Source of the DNA: Mercurialis annua
Taxonomy: Eukaryota; Streptophyta; Magnoliopsida; Malpighiales; Euphorbiaceae
Assembly (NCBI RefSeq): GCF_937616625.2
Contig: NC_065572.1
Span: 42,001,653-42,065,652 of the forward strand
Reading direction: 5' to 3'
DNA length: 64,000 nt
Notes under the pieces: model-generated
What the model was told of the DNA's origin: nothing
Database searches by the model: none
Seen by the model: the letters and a program-made list of their open reading frames with translations, nothing else
Shown here: piece after piece, positions 35,713-46,589 of the stretch
Numbering within the stretch: position 1 is the first letter of the stretch
Layout of the letters: the number at the start of each line of letters is the position of its first letter
Position numbers and translations under genes: made by a program

Positions 35713-38700
35713 TTTAGTTTCAAACTAAGGCCAAATTTTTGCATGTTATGTGTTTATCGTTTGAAGGCATATTAAGTGTTATTATTGTGTCATAAGATCT
35801 ACTGCGGAATTAGGTTCATGTCTTGTCCTTGAAACGTCATCTTTTAATTTTAAAACTTTCTGCCTTTACCGATAGGATTGCGTCGAGTCAGTCATTATTT
35901 GTGCTTTAATTTGATGCTTTTATTTTATTATATTGATGTTATTTCACTTGGGTGATTTTAAATTGGTTTTCAATTCTCTGGAAATCTTATGTTGATAATT
36001 TTCTTAATGTCATACTTGGGTATATGATGTTAATTTCCTTATCTTGATGATGTTGCTTTCCTCTTGGCTGATATATTTTGGTTGTTATGCCTTTAATGAT
36101 GTTGTTGACGTTAAATTGTTTTGTGAGTACTTCTGGCTTTGTCCGCGAGCCTTAATTTCTAAAAAAATTAATATTTTGTCAGGTTTTGACATTGTTTTGG
36201 GTTTAAATAATTTTTGACCAAGAAATCTTTTTCACGTTTTGTGAATTATGTTATTGGCCACACATTGGTTTTATATTACCTTAAGAAAATTATTTTTGCC
36301 TAACTGGTATTTTGACGCAAAAAGTCAAATGGGTAGTCTGGACACGACACCCTAAAATATTAGTTTCAGTATCTTGCCAGTATGAAATGAAATTCATATG
36401 TTTCAAAAAATTTATATTTGATGAAGGATTGAAAAAGGGTTTGTTCTTTTGAAATAAAATGAAATTCTCGAATTCAAAAAAAAAACTGTTACGTCTAACT
36501 TGGTGTTTTCAAGATAATTATTTTGAAATAAAATTATTTTTGTAATGCGATACTGTATTGATGATTTAATATTACTTTTGTAACTTTTACCATATTTTGG
36601 TTGTCAACACTTTGGTGTTGTTGGTATTGTACTCGAATTACTAGTTTTGACTGAAACTTGTGTTTCTGAAAAGGTTGTTAAAGAATAATTGTTTTCTCAT
36701 TTGGGTGATGTGTTGATGTTCCCATTTGTGAGACGTCGAGCTTCCTATTTTTGAAAGGATTGGAAATTGTTTAAAATACGTTTTTCCGGATTTTAAAATA
36801 TTTTGTATACGTTTTACAAATGGTAATTGCGGGTTCGACTTGGGTCACCAAAATTTGGAGTTGAGCTTGGAAGTTGTGATCACTTGGCTAAATTGGTGAC
36901 TTTAATTTGAGGCGTTTGGGAACAAATTTTAACCGTGTTTTGTAAATAGGTTTTTCCGGAAAATGAATTTTAAAACTGTGGGGCTCGACATTAAACTGAA
37001 ATTTATTTTGTAAATTTTATCTTTCGAATGGGTTTTGATAAATATTTTTGATCAATATCACATTTCGTTTTATTCTGAATGGACGTTTTGAAAATGTTGT
37101 TATATGATTTAATCATTGTTGCGCTATTTATGTTACTGCCATGTCAGTAGGAGTTTGTTGATCACATAAGATGTTCTATGCGCAATCCGTTAAAATTTAT
37201 ATTGGTTATTTATCTTAATGAGTAATTGTTTTACTGTAAGATGCTTAAGTGCTTTTCGGATGTGTGAACAATTCTTGACCTATATTACTATGTCGTTATT
37301 TTTGTCTATCCTTAAGTTATGTCATGGTAGTTTTGTGCTCGTTCGCCTCATTGTGTGAAGTATCACGTGAGGACACTTCTCGCTAGTTTTTCTTCGGCTT
37401 AACTTTGGCATTAGTATCGATGTGCGTTTCGAATTTTTGTCTTGACCTTGCGATTAGTTTAGATGTTCTAATTGGTTTAGTTGGATCGAACGTTTGGACT
37501 CTGGAAATCAAAGTTATTAATTTTGTCATCAAGAAATTTGAGGAGCGATTCTCAAGAGCTGTTTGCAGATTCGAATTCCGAATCCGTGCTGGTCAGAGGA
37601 AGGCGATTTGAGTTATATTACTCGGCACCGGTAGAATAATTCTTCTCGTGAGTGTTTGCCTCGTGCGGGAAAATTTTGAGCGTTATGCATTTTCACGTCG
37701 GGCTCGTTTGTGATAAATTGTAGTATCAAATATTTCGGCTTTTGATATTCTGAAAAAGAATGTGGAAACTGTGTTCGAGGTTAATCAGTGTAATAATACA
37801 CTGGTGTTATCTTTAGGTGGATCGGTGAAATGCCAAAACTGATAATGTAGCTGTGAAGGCGTTCCTGTTGTTTGATGCTTTTGGAAAATTTTCAATTTGA
37901 TTTGAGGAGAAATTTATTGTTAGGTAAATTTTAGTTTCATTGTTGATTTTAGGTTATTTCGTTAATGACGATGCAAATTGGTAGTCTACTATAATAGAGA
38001 TGGGCAAATATGTCAAGATGGACGAGTGCCCGTCTCACAAAGTGTAATGTCTAGAAAAATGTTTCGAAGAAAAATTGATTTCAAATGTTAACTTGTTAAA
38101 GTAATTGAAATGTTTTTATCACATAATTGTGCCCAGATATGTCATAAACATGCATTTGAAATGCCACGAATAGGAAACTGCATTGAGCATTAAGTATGAT
38201 CACTAATTAAAAGAGAAACAAATAGTTGATACATGCATTTAGAACATTCATCACGGCATTAAAATTATTAGGGTTGAATGCAACTCTTTGGGGATGAGAG
38301 CTGTCATCACCCTGGCGCACAATTATGTAAAATAAATTTTATCAGTGAGACTTTTTAAGAAGAATGTTTTGTCATAAACTCGCGAGTTATATTGTGAAAA
38401 TGGTGTTTAAAAAGTTGTTAAATTTCAACGGTATTGAAAATTTATTTGGTTGGTATCTAGACAGTACTCTGTGATGACGGTGGTGACTTAAGAGAATATA
38501 TTGTTGTAGTATATGTATTTTATAAGGAATAACTATAGTTATAAGTTTGTACTCGAGGTTTAGTTGTGGTAAGTGCGGAAAAATATTTAGTTCGGATGAA
38601 AGAATTGTGTCAACTTAGAGTATGTTATTTGAAGATTTTTGATTTAAGAACATTAGTTATGCTCTACATGTGCTTTTACAAAAAAAAAACTTAAAAGAAA

Positions 38701-40151
38701 TTTTATTCTTACAGATTCGAATTCTGTTTAAAAAGTTTTGATACCGGTAGAAAAATTATTTCGTAAACAAAGGGATTTTTATTTGCAAAAAAAAATTTGT
38801 TTTTTTAGAAAGTGATGAAATTTTGTCAGTATTGATTTAAAGGCCGATTTTAAGATTTTTCTAAATGAAAGATTTTGTAAAATCGTGAATTCATTGTGAA
38901 AGTAAGGTTTGTTCATGATTTCAAACTGAGAGTGATTTATTATATTAATGCATTTACGAAAGTAGATGGTTTTTCAACGGGTTAATTATTTTCGGTTGAA
39001 ATGAAATTATTGAGGTGTTAGTAATTTCAATTATAGGCGGATGGTATTATTAAATATTTTGTGGTTGCGAAAAGCGTTTTTATATAAAAAATTTATTTTC
39101 AGCATAACCAACAAACCGATTGATAGCGATTTGATCTAAATGATCTTCTATAAGATTTGAGGTAGTAGTTGATAAAAAAAATTGGAGGATGAAAAATTTT
39201 GTTATCAAAAGTTTAAGTCAGATTTTCCTTAGAAATTATTGTGTTTTCGTACATCTTGATTCGCGAAGTTGATGGTATTGTCGAGTTCTTAGTTGGTTGA
39301 ACCGAAACGATTCTAGTGGTTTTTAGTTTTCGGTCGTTATTTTGTGAAAGCATATTTGATCAGGATGACATTTTGATTTGTTGATAAGTCTTCTCGTTTG
39401 AGATAATAGGTGTTGTGACCACTAAGTGATATAGTGCTTAGGCGTTAAGTGATGTAAGATTAATTCCAGTAACAGTGTCTGTATGTATCGGTTTGTAGCA
39501 TTGGAGTTTGGCTTAGTGTGATTACAATTTGAATCTTGAATTTGTCCCTACACTTGTAGTGTTACTTTGGTAGCCTTTGGGACTTGAGCCTGTTATTTTA
39601 TAAAAAAAATCTCATTTAGCGTATTGATTATTTCCCGGTTGAAAATAAATTTCTAATTCGTTCACTCGTGGTGTTTAAGAAGTTGTATAAGGTTCCAAAT
39701 TGTTGAACTAAGAATTTTTCGCGTATGCGTATGGTGATCATTCGAATTTTCGACTCAGCTATAAATTCGAAGTCGTATTTCTATAAGTTGGAAAGAATGT
39801 TCGTATAATTTTCAGCGCGTTTTCGGTTAAATTATGTTTCGTGTCACTTGACTCTCCTCAGTTGTCTTTGTGATAGAATTACCTTGGGTTAAGGTTTGAT
39901 TAAGTCTATTGAATTTGCAGTGGTATTTTGCTTAGGTTGATTTAGGCGGTTTTTATTTCGTTTCCGTTGAGTTATCACCTGGCCGTAAAGTGATTTTGAA
40001 AATCGGAATTAATATGCCTAGTTGCCTCTTTCGTTCCGTTGATGACGCGTTGCCCCGTATTTTTGAGTTACATGTGATTTTATACGTGCTATAATTGAGT
40101 TTATATGACTTTGACTTTGTGGTAAATTCGAGGACGAATTTTTAATAAGTT
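35713..40151 (+). other. Non-coding internal region of LARD-like element
   Basis: About 4.4 kb of A/T-rich sequence between PBS and PPT. No open frame longer than about 70 codons and no zinc knuckle, protease, RT or integrase block is readable. At 39357-39400 the text tttgatcagg atgacatttt gattt vaguely resembles the gypsy RT active-site region at 12780-12830, but stops follow at once and I do not regard it as proof of a former RT. The last ~410 bp (from about 39747) also occur in the truncated copy at 55706. Confidence 0.75.
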
Positions 40152-40159
40152 GGGGAGAA
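40152..40159 (+). other. Polypurine tract of LARD-like element
   Basis: The purine run ggggagaa directly precedes the 3' LTR start TGTAATATCCCG. The region just upstream contains aaattcgaggacgaattt, shared with the gypsy element before its own PPT. Confidence 0.85.
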
Positions 40160-42084
40160 TGTAATATCCCGTATTTTTCTTTTAAATTTTTCCGATGAGT
40201 TTTCGGTTATAATTTGGAGTCCTTCGTGGTTCGATTCTTGGTTTGATTTAGTTTAGTCCATACAGTTGATTTACACTTTCATTAGTTTGATGATAATTAA
40301 TTAAGCCATAAAATTCATACAAAACCCATGCATGGTTATGTTTAGGCCCATGATGCTTTGTTCATTTTTTTGGCCCATTAAAAGGTTAAGATTGGTCATA
40401 CAAAATTTGAGCAGTATCTATGATGTTGCATCCTTATTTTAGAAACCTAAAAATAATATTTGAGTTATTTAAAATTTAATTAATAATAATAATTATTAAT
40501 TATTTAATTGATAAATTAAGATTTTGGCTTTGATTACCAATGTGATTAAATTTATGTTTTTTTACCTTTGGTTTTAGTTTCAAATTATAAATTGACAAAT
40601 TGAAATCAAAGATTATTTTATAATATAAATTTATATAATTACTCGGGTAATTATATTTGGTTTTAAATATCTTTTTGCTATGGCATTTTGGCTAAATTTC
40701 AATTTAGTCCTTGAATATTTTAAAACTTATTTGATTGAGTTTTGGTTGTAATTTGGGTTACTTGAAATTAAAGATATTGGGTTCCGTTTCAAATATTTGG
40801 TTATTATTTATCAAAGTTATTTCTTTAATTATAAACTATGATTTATAATTGAATATAAATATATTTATTTTATCAAATTTGTTTTTGGGAATTATAAACT
40901 CCGGTTTATATTTTTGATAAAATATTTGGTTCGGGTAAGACTTGGGTCACCGACATGTGAGGTAGTTTGGTAGTTATTGATAACTCGGCTAACCTAATAT
41001 TTGAGGAAATGGATTTTAGTTATTATTTAAGTATTATTTTCCGGAACGGATTTTAAAGCGGAAAACCCAATAGACTTGGCTTATTTATTTATTTGCGTAA
41101 TGTGTCTACTCAGTATGTAATTAATTGTTCTTTTTGCTTTGCCTATGCTTGTGCGAGACTTGGTATTGTGCTAGTCCTATGTGGCGTCTAGCATTCTTAG
41201 AGTTAGGGGTTAAATGGATTTTAACTTATATATTGTTTTAGACCCGTCGACTGCTCGTGCTTCGGAGTCTACGCAGGGTTAGCTGTTTGCCAAAATTCAC
41301 GTGGATAAGCAAGCAGTGATTTTGTAGTGCTATTTACCGCTTTATTAAGTATCGCATCATATTTTAATATTATAAATGCTTTTGAACTGTTTTTTTTTAC
41401 GGATTATGGATCTGGATTGAAACGATCTGCTCGATAGTCTTATATCGAGACTGTGTGCACCGGTAAGTACTCTGGGATCGGCAGAGTGATGTCTTGCTTA
41501 CGCTGGTATATGACGAGGATATGTTCCCGTCCACTCTGGGTTTATCTGTATGTTATATCATACTTACGCCGGGATCATTTCAATACTGTTTTCCATAATC
41601 ATACTATATTAGTATAAACTGTTTTGATTTAAGGGTTTTTAAACTTAATAAATGTAAATAGTATTACGAACTCATCTCAGTATATCTGACCCCGTTGTTT
41701 TCCCAAATTTTCCAGGTTTATGATCTGAAAGCTGGTCCACTCCGATTCTTTTGATTCTTCGGAGGTTTTTATGTTATTTAAACTAGTTACTGTTTTCAAA
41801 CTCTTATACCGCAGTAGAACTAGTTTATATATTACATTTGATATTACACTTTGGGATTGTCGATCTGTTCGGTTATTTATTGCTGGCATGTTTACTCTGG
41901 ATTACAGTATTGTTATGTATAAGGCATGCTGTTTCGCATGTCAGATATTTAAGTTATTTATATTAGAACTGTAATATAAATTGCTAGACTTAGGTTGGAG
42001 TCTCGGTTGCCCCCGAGAAGTTTTCTGCAGGTTTAAATGTTTAATTATTTTCCGCAAGGCTTGCTACGGGTTTTGGTACGAATA
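40160..42084 (+). repeat. 3' LTR of LARD-like element, first part
   Basis: This matches the 5' LTR from its start, but lacks about 1.2 kb corresponding to roughly 32811-34028, with the junction at about 40434-40446 (ttattt microhomology on both sides). The deletion takes out the TATA motif and the region downstream of it. The match then continues to about 42080, where the nested minus-strand element interrupts it. The remaining 48-49 bp of the LTR are at 46541-46589. Confidence 0.9.
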
Positions 42085-42512
42085 TTTAAATACTATATAG
42101 GTTATAAGGCAAACCGGTTTTTGATTTGTGAATCGGAAATTTAAATTCTTTAAAGAGGAAAAGAGAATTTAAAGACACAAGAGATTTAGAGTGGTTCGGA
42201 TCAACTCACGATCCTACTCCACTACTCAATCTAAGATTGAGATTTTAGAATCCACTAAATGGGATTGTGCTTTATAGATAAGCACCAACTTTACAAAGAG
42301 ATTTCTTAGAGATAATCTCAAACTCACAATTGATTTTTCAAGGATAATCAAGAACCTACAAGGGTTGAGTTTTTCCAAAGCTAAACTCTAACTCACAATG
42401 ATTAGGAGTTTCCAAGATTACTCCAAAACTACAACAAAACTAAGTGATTTAAAAATGTATGTTTGTTGTTTCAAGGTGTGTAAATCATTAACCTTGAAAC
42501 ATTGCAAATGGG

Positions 42513-42524
42513 TTTATATTTATA
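42513..42524 (-). promoter_or_regulatory. Candidate TATA box in TR-GAG LTR
   Basis: On the minus strand this reads TATAAATATAAA, about 510 bp from the LTR start. The equivalent in the other LTR is at about 46022-46033. The GC-rich motif cluster lies just upstream of it on the minus strand. Confidence 0.6.
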
Positions 42525-42585
42525 CCCAAAGCAATCCCCAAACAAAGCACTAACAAACAAAACAAAAAAATGATCTCTGCACACA

Positions 42586-42866
42586 TATCGCCCCCGTGAT
42601 GCATGGATCACGGGCGAGATATTTGAATGAGACAAAAACCTTCAACGGCTAGAGCCACGTGTCAATGCTTCATTGGGTCTTCAAAAATGTATCCGTTGGA
42701 TCTTCAACGGTCTCATTTATCGCGCCCGAGATGTGTTCGTCGCGCCCGTGATTCGTTCCAACGGTCGACTAGGGTTTTGTCAGCTCGATTATCGCCCCCG
42801 TGATATTTGCGTCGCCCCCGAGATATATATCGCCCCCGAGATGGAAATCCATCACGGGCGAGATAT
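42586..42866. repeat. Cluster of eight GC-rich 13-14-bp motifs in TR-GAG U3
   Basis: Eight copies of a motif of the form TCGCCCCCGTGAT or TCGCGCCCGAGAT occur here: at about 42588, 42719, 42738, 42791, 42811 and 42829 in one direction, and inverted (ATCACGGGCGAGAT) at 42607 and 42851. The two inverted copies pair with neighbours as hairpins around gcatgg and ggaaatcc. The surrounding LTR is A/T-rich, so the cluster stands out. It is repeated in the other LTR at about 46094-46374. Confidence 0.85.
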
Positions 42867-43033
42867 GCTACTGGACAGCTTTCTACTCAAAAACACGATT
42901 TTTGCTAGAGTGCTCCGAATTGACTTCCGATTGTTCCTATGAGTTCCTATACACTAATAAACATGATTAGATCACTCATAGTTGATTGTTAAAGTCAAAA
43001 CAAAAGGAGTTTGAAAGGACAAAGGTCCAACAA

Positions 43034-43046
43034 TCTCCCCCTTTTT
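43034..43046 (-). other. Polypurine tract of TR-GAG-like element
   Basis: On the minus strand this reads AAAAAGGGGGAGA, immediately before the LTR start TGTTGGACC. This fixes the direction of the element. Confidence 0.88.
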
Positions 43047-43643
43047 GAGTTTGACAATCAACATGCTAAAATGACTAAGTTAAGTAAGAGTCAAATTGAT
43101 TTTGGCTCCCCCTCACTTTATGCACAAAAGATATAAGCAATTTATAATGCATAAGCAAGAAATTTTGAAAAAAAAAACTTAGCAATTTGAGCATGGAAAC
43201 TTCTCCCCCTTTGTCAAGCACGAAAAGAATCAAAGCATGTTTAGAACACGGACAAAGGAGCTAATTGAAGGAGATTTTGAAAACAATTTTTAGTCTATCA
43301 TTCAATTGAGGCGCAAGACACTAATTTGATATGCATATCAAGCCTAAAACTCAATTGATTGAACTAATTTGATTTAAATGATAAAAAATAGGTAATAATT
43401 CATCAATTGAATTGTACCAAGGCAAGTCCAATCATTAAAAAAGTTTTAAAGCATATCAAAACTTTTTGGAGAATTAAGTTTTGAAAAATTGATTCTCCCC
43501 CTCAAAACAACAATTTTGGAAAACATGGCATATAGATTAATACAAATTTTACCTATGTTGCCATTTTCCAAAAGCTTCCATTGATCATCCACCTTATGAT
43601 TTGAGATTGGTTTAGTGGACATCAATTGTACCTACAAAGAAAA

Positions 43644-45443
43644 TCACTTAGGTACCCAAACAACTTTGGGTCCTTGAAACTTAATGCTTGAATAGTTCAA
43701 AGGGATTATCCTTAATTGAACTTTTCTCACATAGCAATGAACATTAATGTGACCATATAGCATGCAATAAAAACATTGAGTTCTATGGTTCACATTTGAT
43801 TGCTTTTGAGATGGCTTGGTTCTAATGGTCTCATAAGAACAAGCACAAGCATGTACACAAGAATTGACATTTGAAGATGCATGAACATGTGAGTTCTTTC
43901 TAGTCTTCTTGTTCCATTTTGGACTATATTGAGAAGCATAGCCATGTCTCAAGGGTCTTGTACCCTTGTTGCTCTTAGCCTTTTGAGCCAAGAATGGCTT
44001 AGGCCTAGGAGCTTGAGCATGCACCTTCTTTGCCTCAATTGGTTTGACCAATTTAGGAGGAACTTCTATAGAAGAAGTTTGAGGCAAAATGGACTTCACA
44101 AATTTAGTCCCATTGGAACTAGAAGCATTTTGATTATAGCCAAGTCCATATTTTATGGTTGGGCATCTTTGAGATACAAGAATTGAATCCAAAGTTGCCT
44201 TCCCTTTTTGAAATCTTGAAAGTGAATCTTTTAATTCAAGAATTTCATTCTTTAGTTGATCATTTTCCTTAAGCAAGTTATCAACATTCAAACCTTGCTT
44301 AGGGATAGATTCTAAAGATGACTTGAGAGCTTCATTTGACAATTTAAGCTCATGAAATTCTTTTGTTAAGACAATCATTTCATCTTTGGCTTTAGAAGCC
44401 TCATTTTTGAAAAATAGCATCTTGGCTTTATAATCACCACATTTAATTACTAGTTCATCAAGCATGCTATACATATCATCATCATCATCATGAGCATCAT
44501 CAACAACAATATCATCAATAACATCATCAACAATATCATTTTTAACATTTAAGCATGCATCATGTGATTCAACACCAATACCATCCCAAGATAGAAAAGA
44601 TTGGGGGTTTACCTCTAGTGTTGGTTCCTCCTCAAAAGACATGAGGCACAAGTTGGCATCATGGTGGCTATCACCATCCGATTGAGAATCACCATCCCAA
44701 GAAGTCTTGGAACCCCCCTTTGAACTCTTCCTTGAAGAGGAGGATCTACCATGATTGCCATTTCCCTTCATCTTGAGCTCATTCACTCTCTTTGTGAGCC
44801 TCAAGAGTTCTTCCTCATTGCTTTCCTTCTTGTTCTCTTCTAAAAGAGTACTTGTTGATGCCTTGAAAGCCATGTTCTTCTCCCTTGCCATTTCTTCTTG
44901 AATAATCTTGATGTAAGACATCTCATGGAGAAGAAGCTTTCCAATCAACTCATCCGTCCTCAAGGTGGATAAATCATGAGTTTCAATGATGGCGGTAGTC
45001 TTAGGTTGCCATAGAAGAATAGGAAGGGATCTTAGGATTTTACCATTGATTTCATTTAGCTTGAAGAATTTTCCAAGTTGCTCAAGACTATGAACAATCT
45101 TAAGAAGCCTTGATGTCATCATCCCCACATCTTCATTTGGCAAGCCCTTGAAGCCTTCATACTCACCAAGTAGCAACTCAAGCTTCTTACCCTTGACGTG
45201 TTGTGTACCTTCATAGTAGCTCTCAAGAGTCTCCCACATTTGCTTGGCACAATTCAAGTGTTGAATTCTACCTTGTTCTTCTCTAGAGATTGAGGAGAGG
45301 AGAGTAGTAATGGCTTTTCTATTCATGCCATTCTCCTTGACTTGCTCTATAGACCAATCTTGTCTCTTCAAAAGAGCTCCATTTTTGTCACATGGAGGTG
45401 TCCATCCCCTTAGAAATACACTCCATAGATCAACCCCTTGCAT
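43644..45443 (-). CDS. gag: Copia-type Gag of TR-GAG-like element (599 codons)
   Basis: Gag is the structural protein of the virus-like particle. The frame contains a UBN2-type capsid region in its first ~180 residues (YYEGTQHVKGKKLELL, then LEQLGKFFKLNE, KILRSLP and DELIGKLLLHEM), a Ser-rich linker, an Asp-rich stretch near residue 300, a likely coiled coil (LLKENDQLKNEILELKDSL), a basic region, and one zinc knuckle with ligands C557, C560, H565 and C570. It ends in GPKVVWVPK, the block that in full copia elements leads into protease, followed by a stop. The original start is probably ATG at 45534 (minus strand), whose first ~30 codons read PFLDGSNYKVWKYMM, a typical copia gag beginning, but a 1-nt frame change near 45445-45452 separates it from this frame. 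So the gene is nearly intact but probably broken once, or translated from the internal Met at 45443. Confidence 0.88.
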   Translation of the reverse strand: MQGVDLWSVFLRGWTPPCDKNGALLKRQDWSIEQVKENGMNRKAITTLLSSISREEQGRIQHLNCAKQMWETLESYYEGTQHVKGKKLELLLGEYEGFKGLPNEDVGMMTSRLLKIVHSLEQLGKFFKLNEINGKILRSLPILLWQPKTTAIIETHDLSTLRTDELIGKLLLHEMSYIKIIQEEMAREKNMAFKASTSTLLEENKKESNEEELLRLTKRVNELKMKGNGNHGRSSSSRKSSKGGSKTSWDGDSQSDGDSHHDANLCLMSFEEEPTLEVNPQSFLSWDGIGVESHDACLNVKNDIVDDVIDDIVVDDAHDDDDDMYSMLDELVIKCGDYKAKMLFFKNEASKAKDEMIVLTKEFHELKLSNEALKSSLESIPKQGLNVDNLLKENDQLKNEILELKDSLSRFQKGKATLDSILVSQRCPTIKYGLGYNQNASSSNGTKFVKSILPQTSSIEVPPKLVKPIEAKKVHAQAPRPKPFLAQKAKSNKGTRPLRHGYASQYSPKWNKKTRKNSHVHASSNVNSCVHACACSYETIRTKPSQKQSNVNHRTQCFYCMLYGHINVHCYVRKVQLRIIPLNYSSIKFQGPKVVWVPK

Positions 45444-45444
45444 A

Positions 45445-45534
45445 TCAAGATAATTCCATCATATATTTCCAAACTTTGTAATTTGAGCCATCAAGAAAAG
45501 GTTTGAGAGTGATGAAAAAATTATCGGTTGCCAT
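45445..45534 (-). pseudogene. gag: Gag N-terminal segment, out of frame
   Basis: Starting at ATG 45534 on the minus strand, about 30 codons read MATDNFFITLKPFLDG and then SNYKVWKYMM before a TGA. This is the normal start of a copia gag (the NY-x-x-W block). The frame shift against 43644-45443 is a single insertion or two-base loss near the end of this segment. It lies about 45 nt after the PBS. Confidence 0.8.
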
Positions 45535-45579
45535 TTTTGATCGAAAGCTCTAGCAATTAAGCAACAAGAAGAGCACCTT

Positions 45580-45591
45580 GCTCTGATACCA
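45580..45591 (-). other. Primer-binding site of TR-GAG-like element
   Basis: On the minus strand this reads TGGTATCAGAGC, the initiator tRNA-Met type PBS, directly after the 5' LTR. The LTR boundary is thus at about 45592. Confidence 0.93.
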
Positions 45592-46541
45592 ATTTAAATA
45601 CTATATGGGTTATAAGGCAAACCGGTTTTTGATTTGTGAATCGGAAATTTAAATTCTTTAAAGCGGAAAAGAGAATTTAAAGACACAAGAGATTTAGAGT
45701 GGTTCGGATCAACTCACGATCCTACTCCACTACTCAATCTAAGATTGAGATTTTAGAATCCACTAAATGGGATTGTGCTTTATAGATAAGCACCAACTTT
45801 ACAAAGAGATTTCTTAGAGATAATCTCAAACTCACAATTGATTTTTCAAGGATAATCAAGAACCTACAAGGGTTGAGTTTTTCCAAAGCTAAACTCTAAC
45901 TCACAATGATTAGGAGTTTCCAAGATTACTCCAAAACTACAACAAAACTAAGTGATTTAAAAATGTATGTTTGTTGTTTCAAGGTGTGTAAATCATTAAC
46001 CTTGAAACATTGCAAATGAGTTTATATTTATACCCAAAGCAATCCCCAAACAAAAGCACTAACAAACAAAACAAAAAAATGATCTATGCACACATATCGC
46101 CCCCGTGATGCATGGATCACGGGCGAGATATTTGAATGAGACAAAAACCTTCAACGGCTAGAGCCACGTGCCAATGCTTCATTGGGTCTTCAAAAATGTA
46201 TCCGTTGGATCTTCAACGGTCTCATTTATCGCGCCCGAGATGAGTTCGTCGCGCCCGTGATTCGTTCCAACGGTCGACTAGGGTTTTGTCAGCTCGAATA
46301 TCGCCCCCGTGATATTTGCGTCGCCCCCGTGATATATATCGCCCCCGAGATGGAAATCCATCACGGGCGAGATATGCTACTGGACAGCTTTCTACTCAAA
46401 AACACGATTTTTGCTAGAGAGCTCCGAATTGACTTCCGATTGTTCCTATGAGTTCCTATACACTAATAAACCTGATTAGATCACTCATAGTTGATTGTTA
46501 AAGTCAAAACAAAAGGAGTTTGAAAGGACAAAGGTCCAACA
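45592..46541 (-). repeat. 5' LTR of TR-GAG-like element (right copy)
   Basis: This is the upstream LTR for the minus-strand element, ending at the PBS. It is about 99% identical to the left copy, with about ten substitutions and one 1-nt length difference (at about 46056). It holds its own copy of the GC-rich motif cluster (about 46094-46374) and TATA motif. Confidence 0.9.
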
Positions 46542-46589
46542 ATACCCATATCCTAGGCCGGTCACGATGCATGAAATTGGGTCGTGACA
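46542..46589 (+). repeat. 3' LTR of LARD-like element, last part
   Basis: This reads the last bases of the LARD LTR (ccggtcacgatgcatgaaat, then GGGTCGTGACA), completing the LTR interrupted at 42084. It is followed by the target duplication gtttc at 46590-46594 and satellite. Confidence 0.9.

Larger units (their letters stand above)
42085..43032 (-). repeat. 3' LTR of TR-GAG-like element (left copy)
   Basis: On the minus strand this LTR starts TGTTGGACC and ends with the tttaaa side at 42085. It is about 99% identical to 45593-46541; differences seen include 42099, 42156, 42511 and 42587 regions and several in the GC-rich cluster. It contains the cluster of GC-rich motifs (42586-42866) and, downstream on the minus strand, the candidate TATA at 42513-42524. 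The open frame 42673-42942 is only an accident of LTR sequence. Confidence 0.9.
42085..46540 (-). mobile_element. Nested gag-only LTR retrotransposon (TR-GAG-like), minus strand
   Basis: Two ~948-bp LTRs in direct orientation enclose a 2.56-kb interior that, on the minus strand, has a PBS, a single long gag frame and a PPT, with no protease, integrase or RT. This matches the plant non-autonomous class described as TR-GAG elements. It sits inside the 3' LTR of the LARD-like element; the 4-nt sequence aata occurs at both edges (42081-42084 and 46541-46544) and may be part of the target duplication, so the ends are uncertain by one or two bases. The two LTRs differ at about ten positions, so the insertion is young. 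Gag is copia-type, so copia enzymes would be the likely helpers. Confidence 0.9.
32532..46589 (+). mobile_element. Complete non-coding LTR retrotransposon (LARD-like) with nested insertion
   Basis: This element has two related LTRs in direct orientation, a PBS after the first and a PPT before the second, and a perfect 5-bp target duplication gtttc (32527-32531 and 46590-46594). The internal part (35697-40159, about 4.5 kb) has no long open frame and no convincing protein domain, which fits the class of large retrotransposon derivatives (LARDs). LTR ends (TGTAATATCCCG, GGGTCGTGACA) and the sequence before the PPT resemble the gypsy element at 10940-17301, suggesting that related gypsy enzymes could act on it. 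The 3' LTR carries a 1.2-kb deletion and a nested 4.5-kb gag-only element. Confidence 0.9.

Noticed and set aside
37405..37611. 68-codon frame in the LARD interior as a gene
   Set aside because: There is no recognisable motif, and it is short and isolated in A/T-rich non-coding sequence.
42673..42942. Open frames 42673-42942 and 46182-46451 as a duplicated small gene
   Set aside because: They lie inside the two LTRs of the minus-strand TR-GAG element and are antisense to its promoter region; the duplication is just the LTR pair.
43929..44186. Plus-strand open frame inside the TR-GAG gag
   Set aside because: It is antisense to the long gag frame, which has recognisable domains, so it is a shadow.
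32532..46589. Treating 32532-35696 and 40160-46589 as two separate insertions
   Set aside because: PBS after the first LTR, PPT before the second, and a perfect gtttc duplication at the outer ends show one element with a nested insertion.
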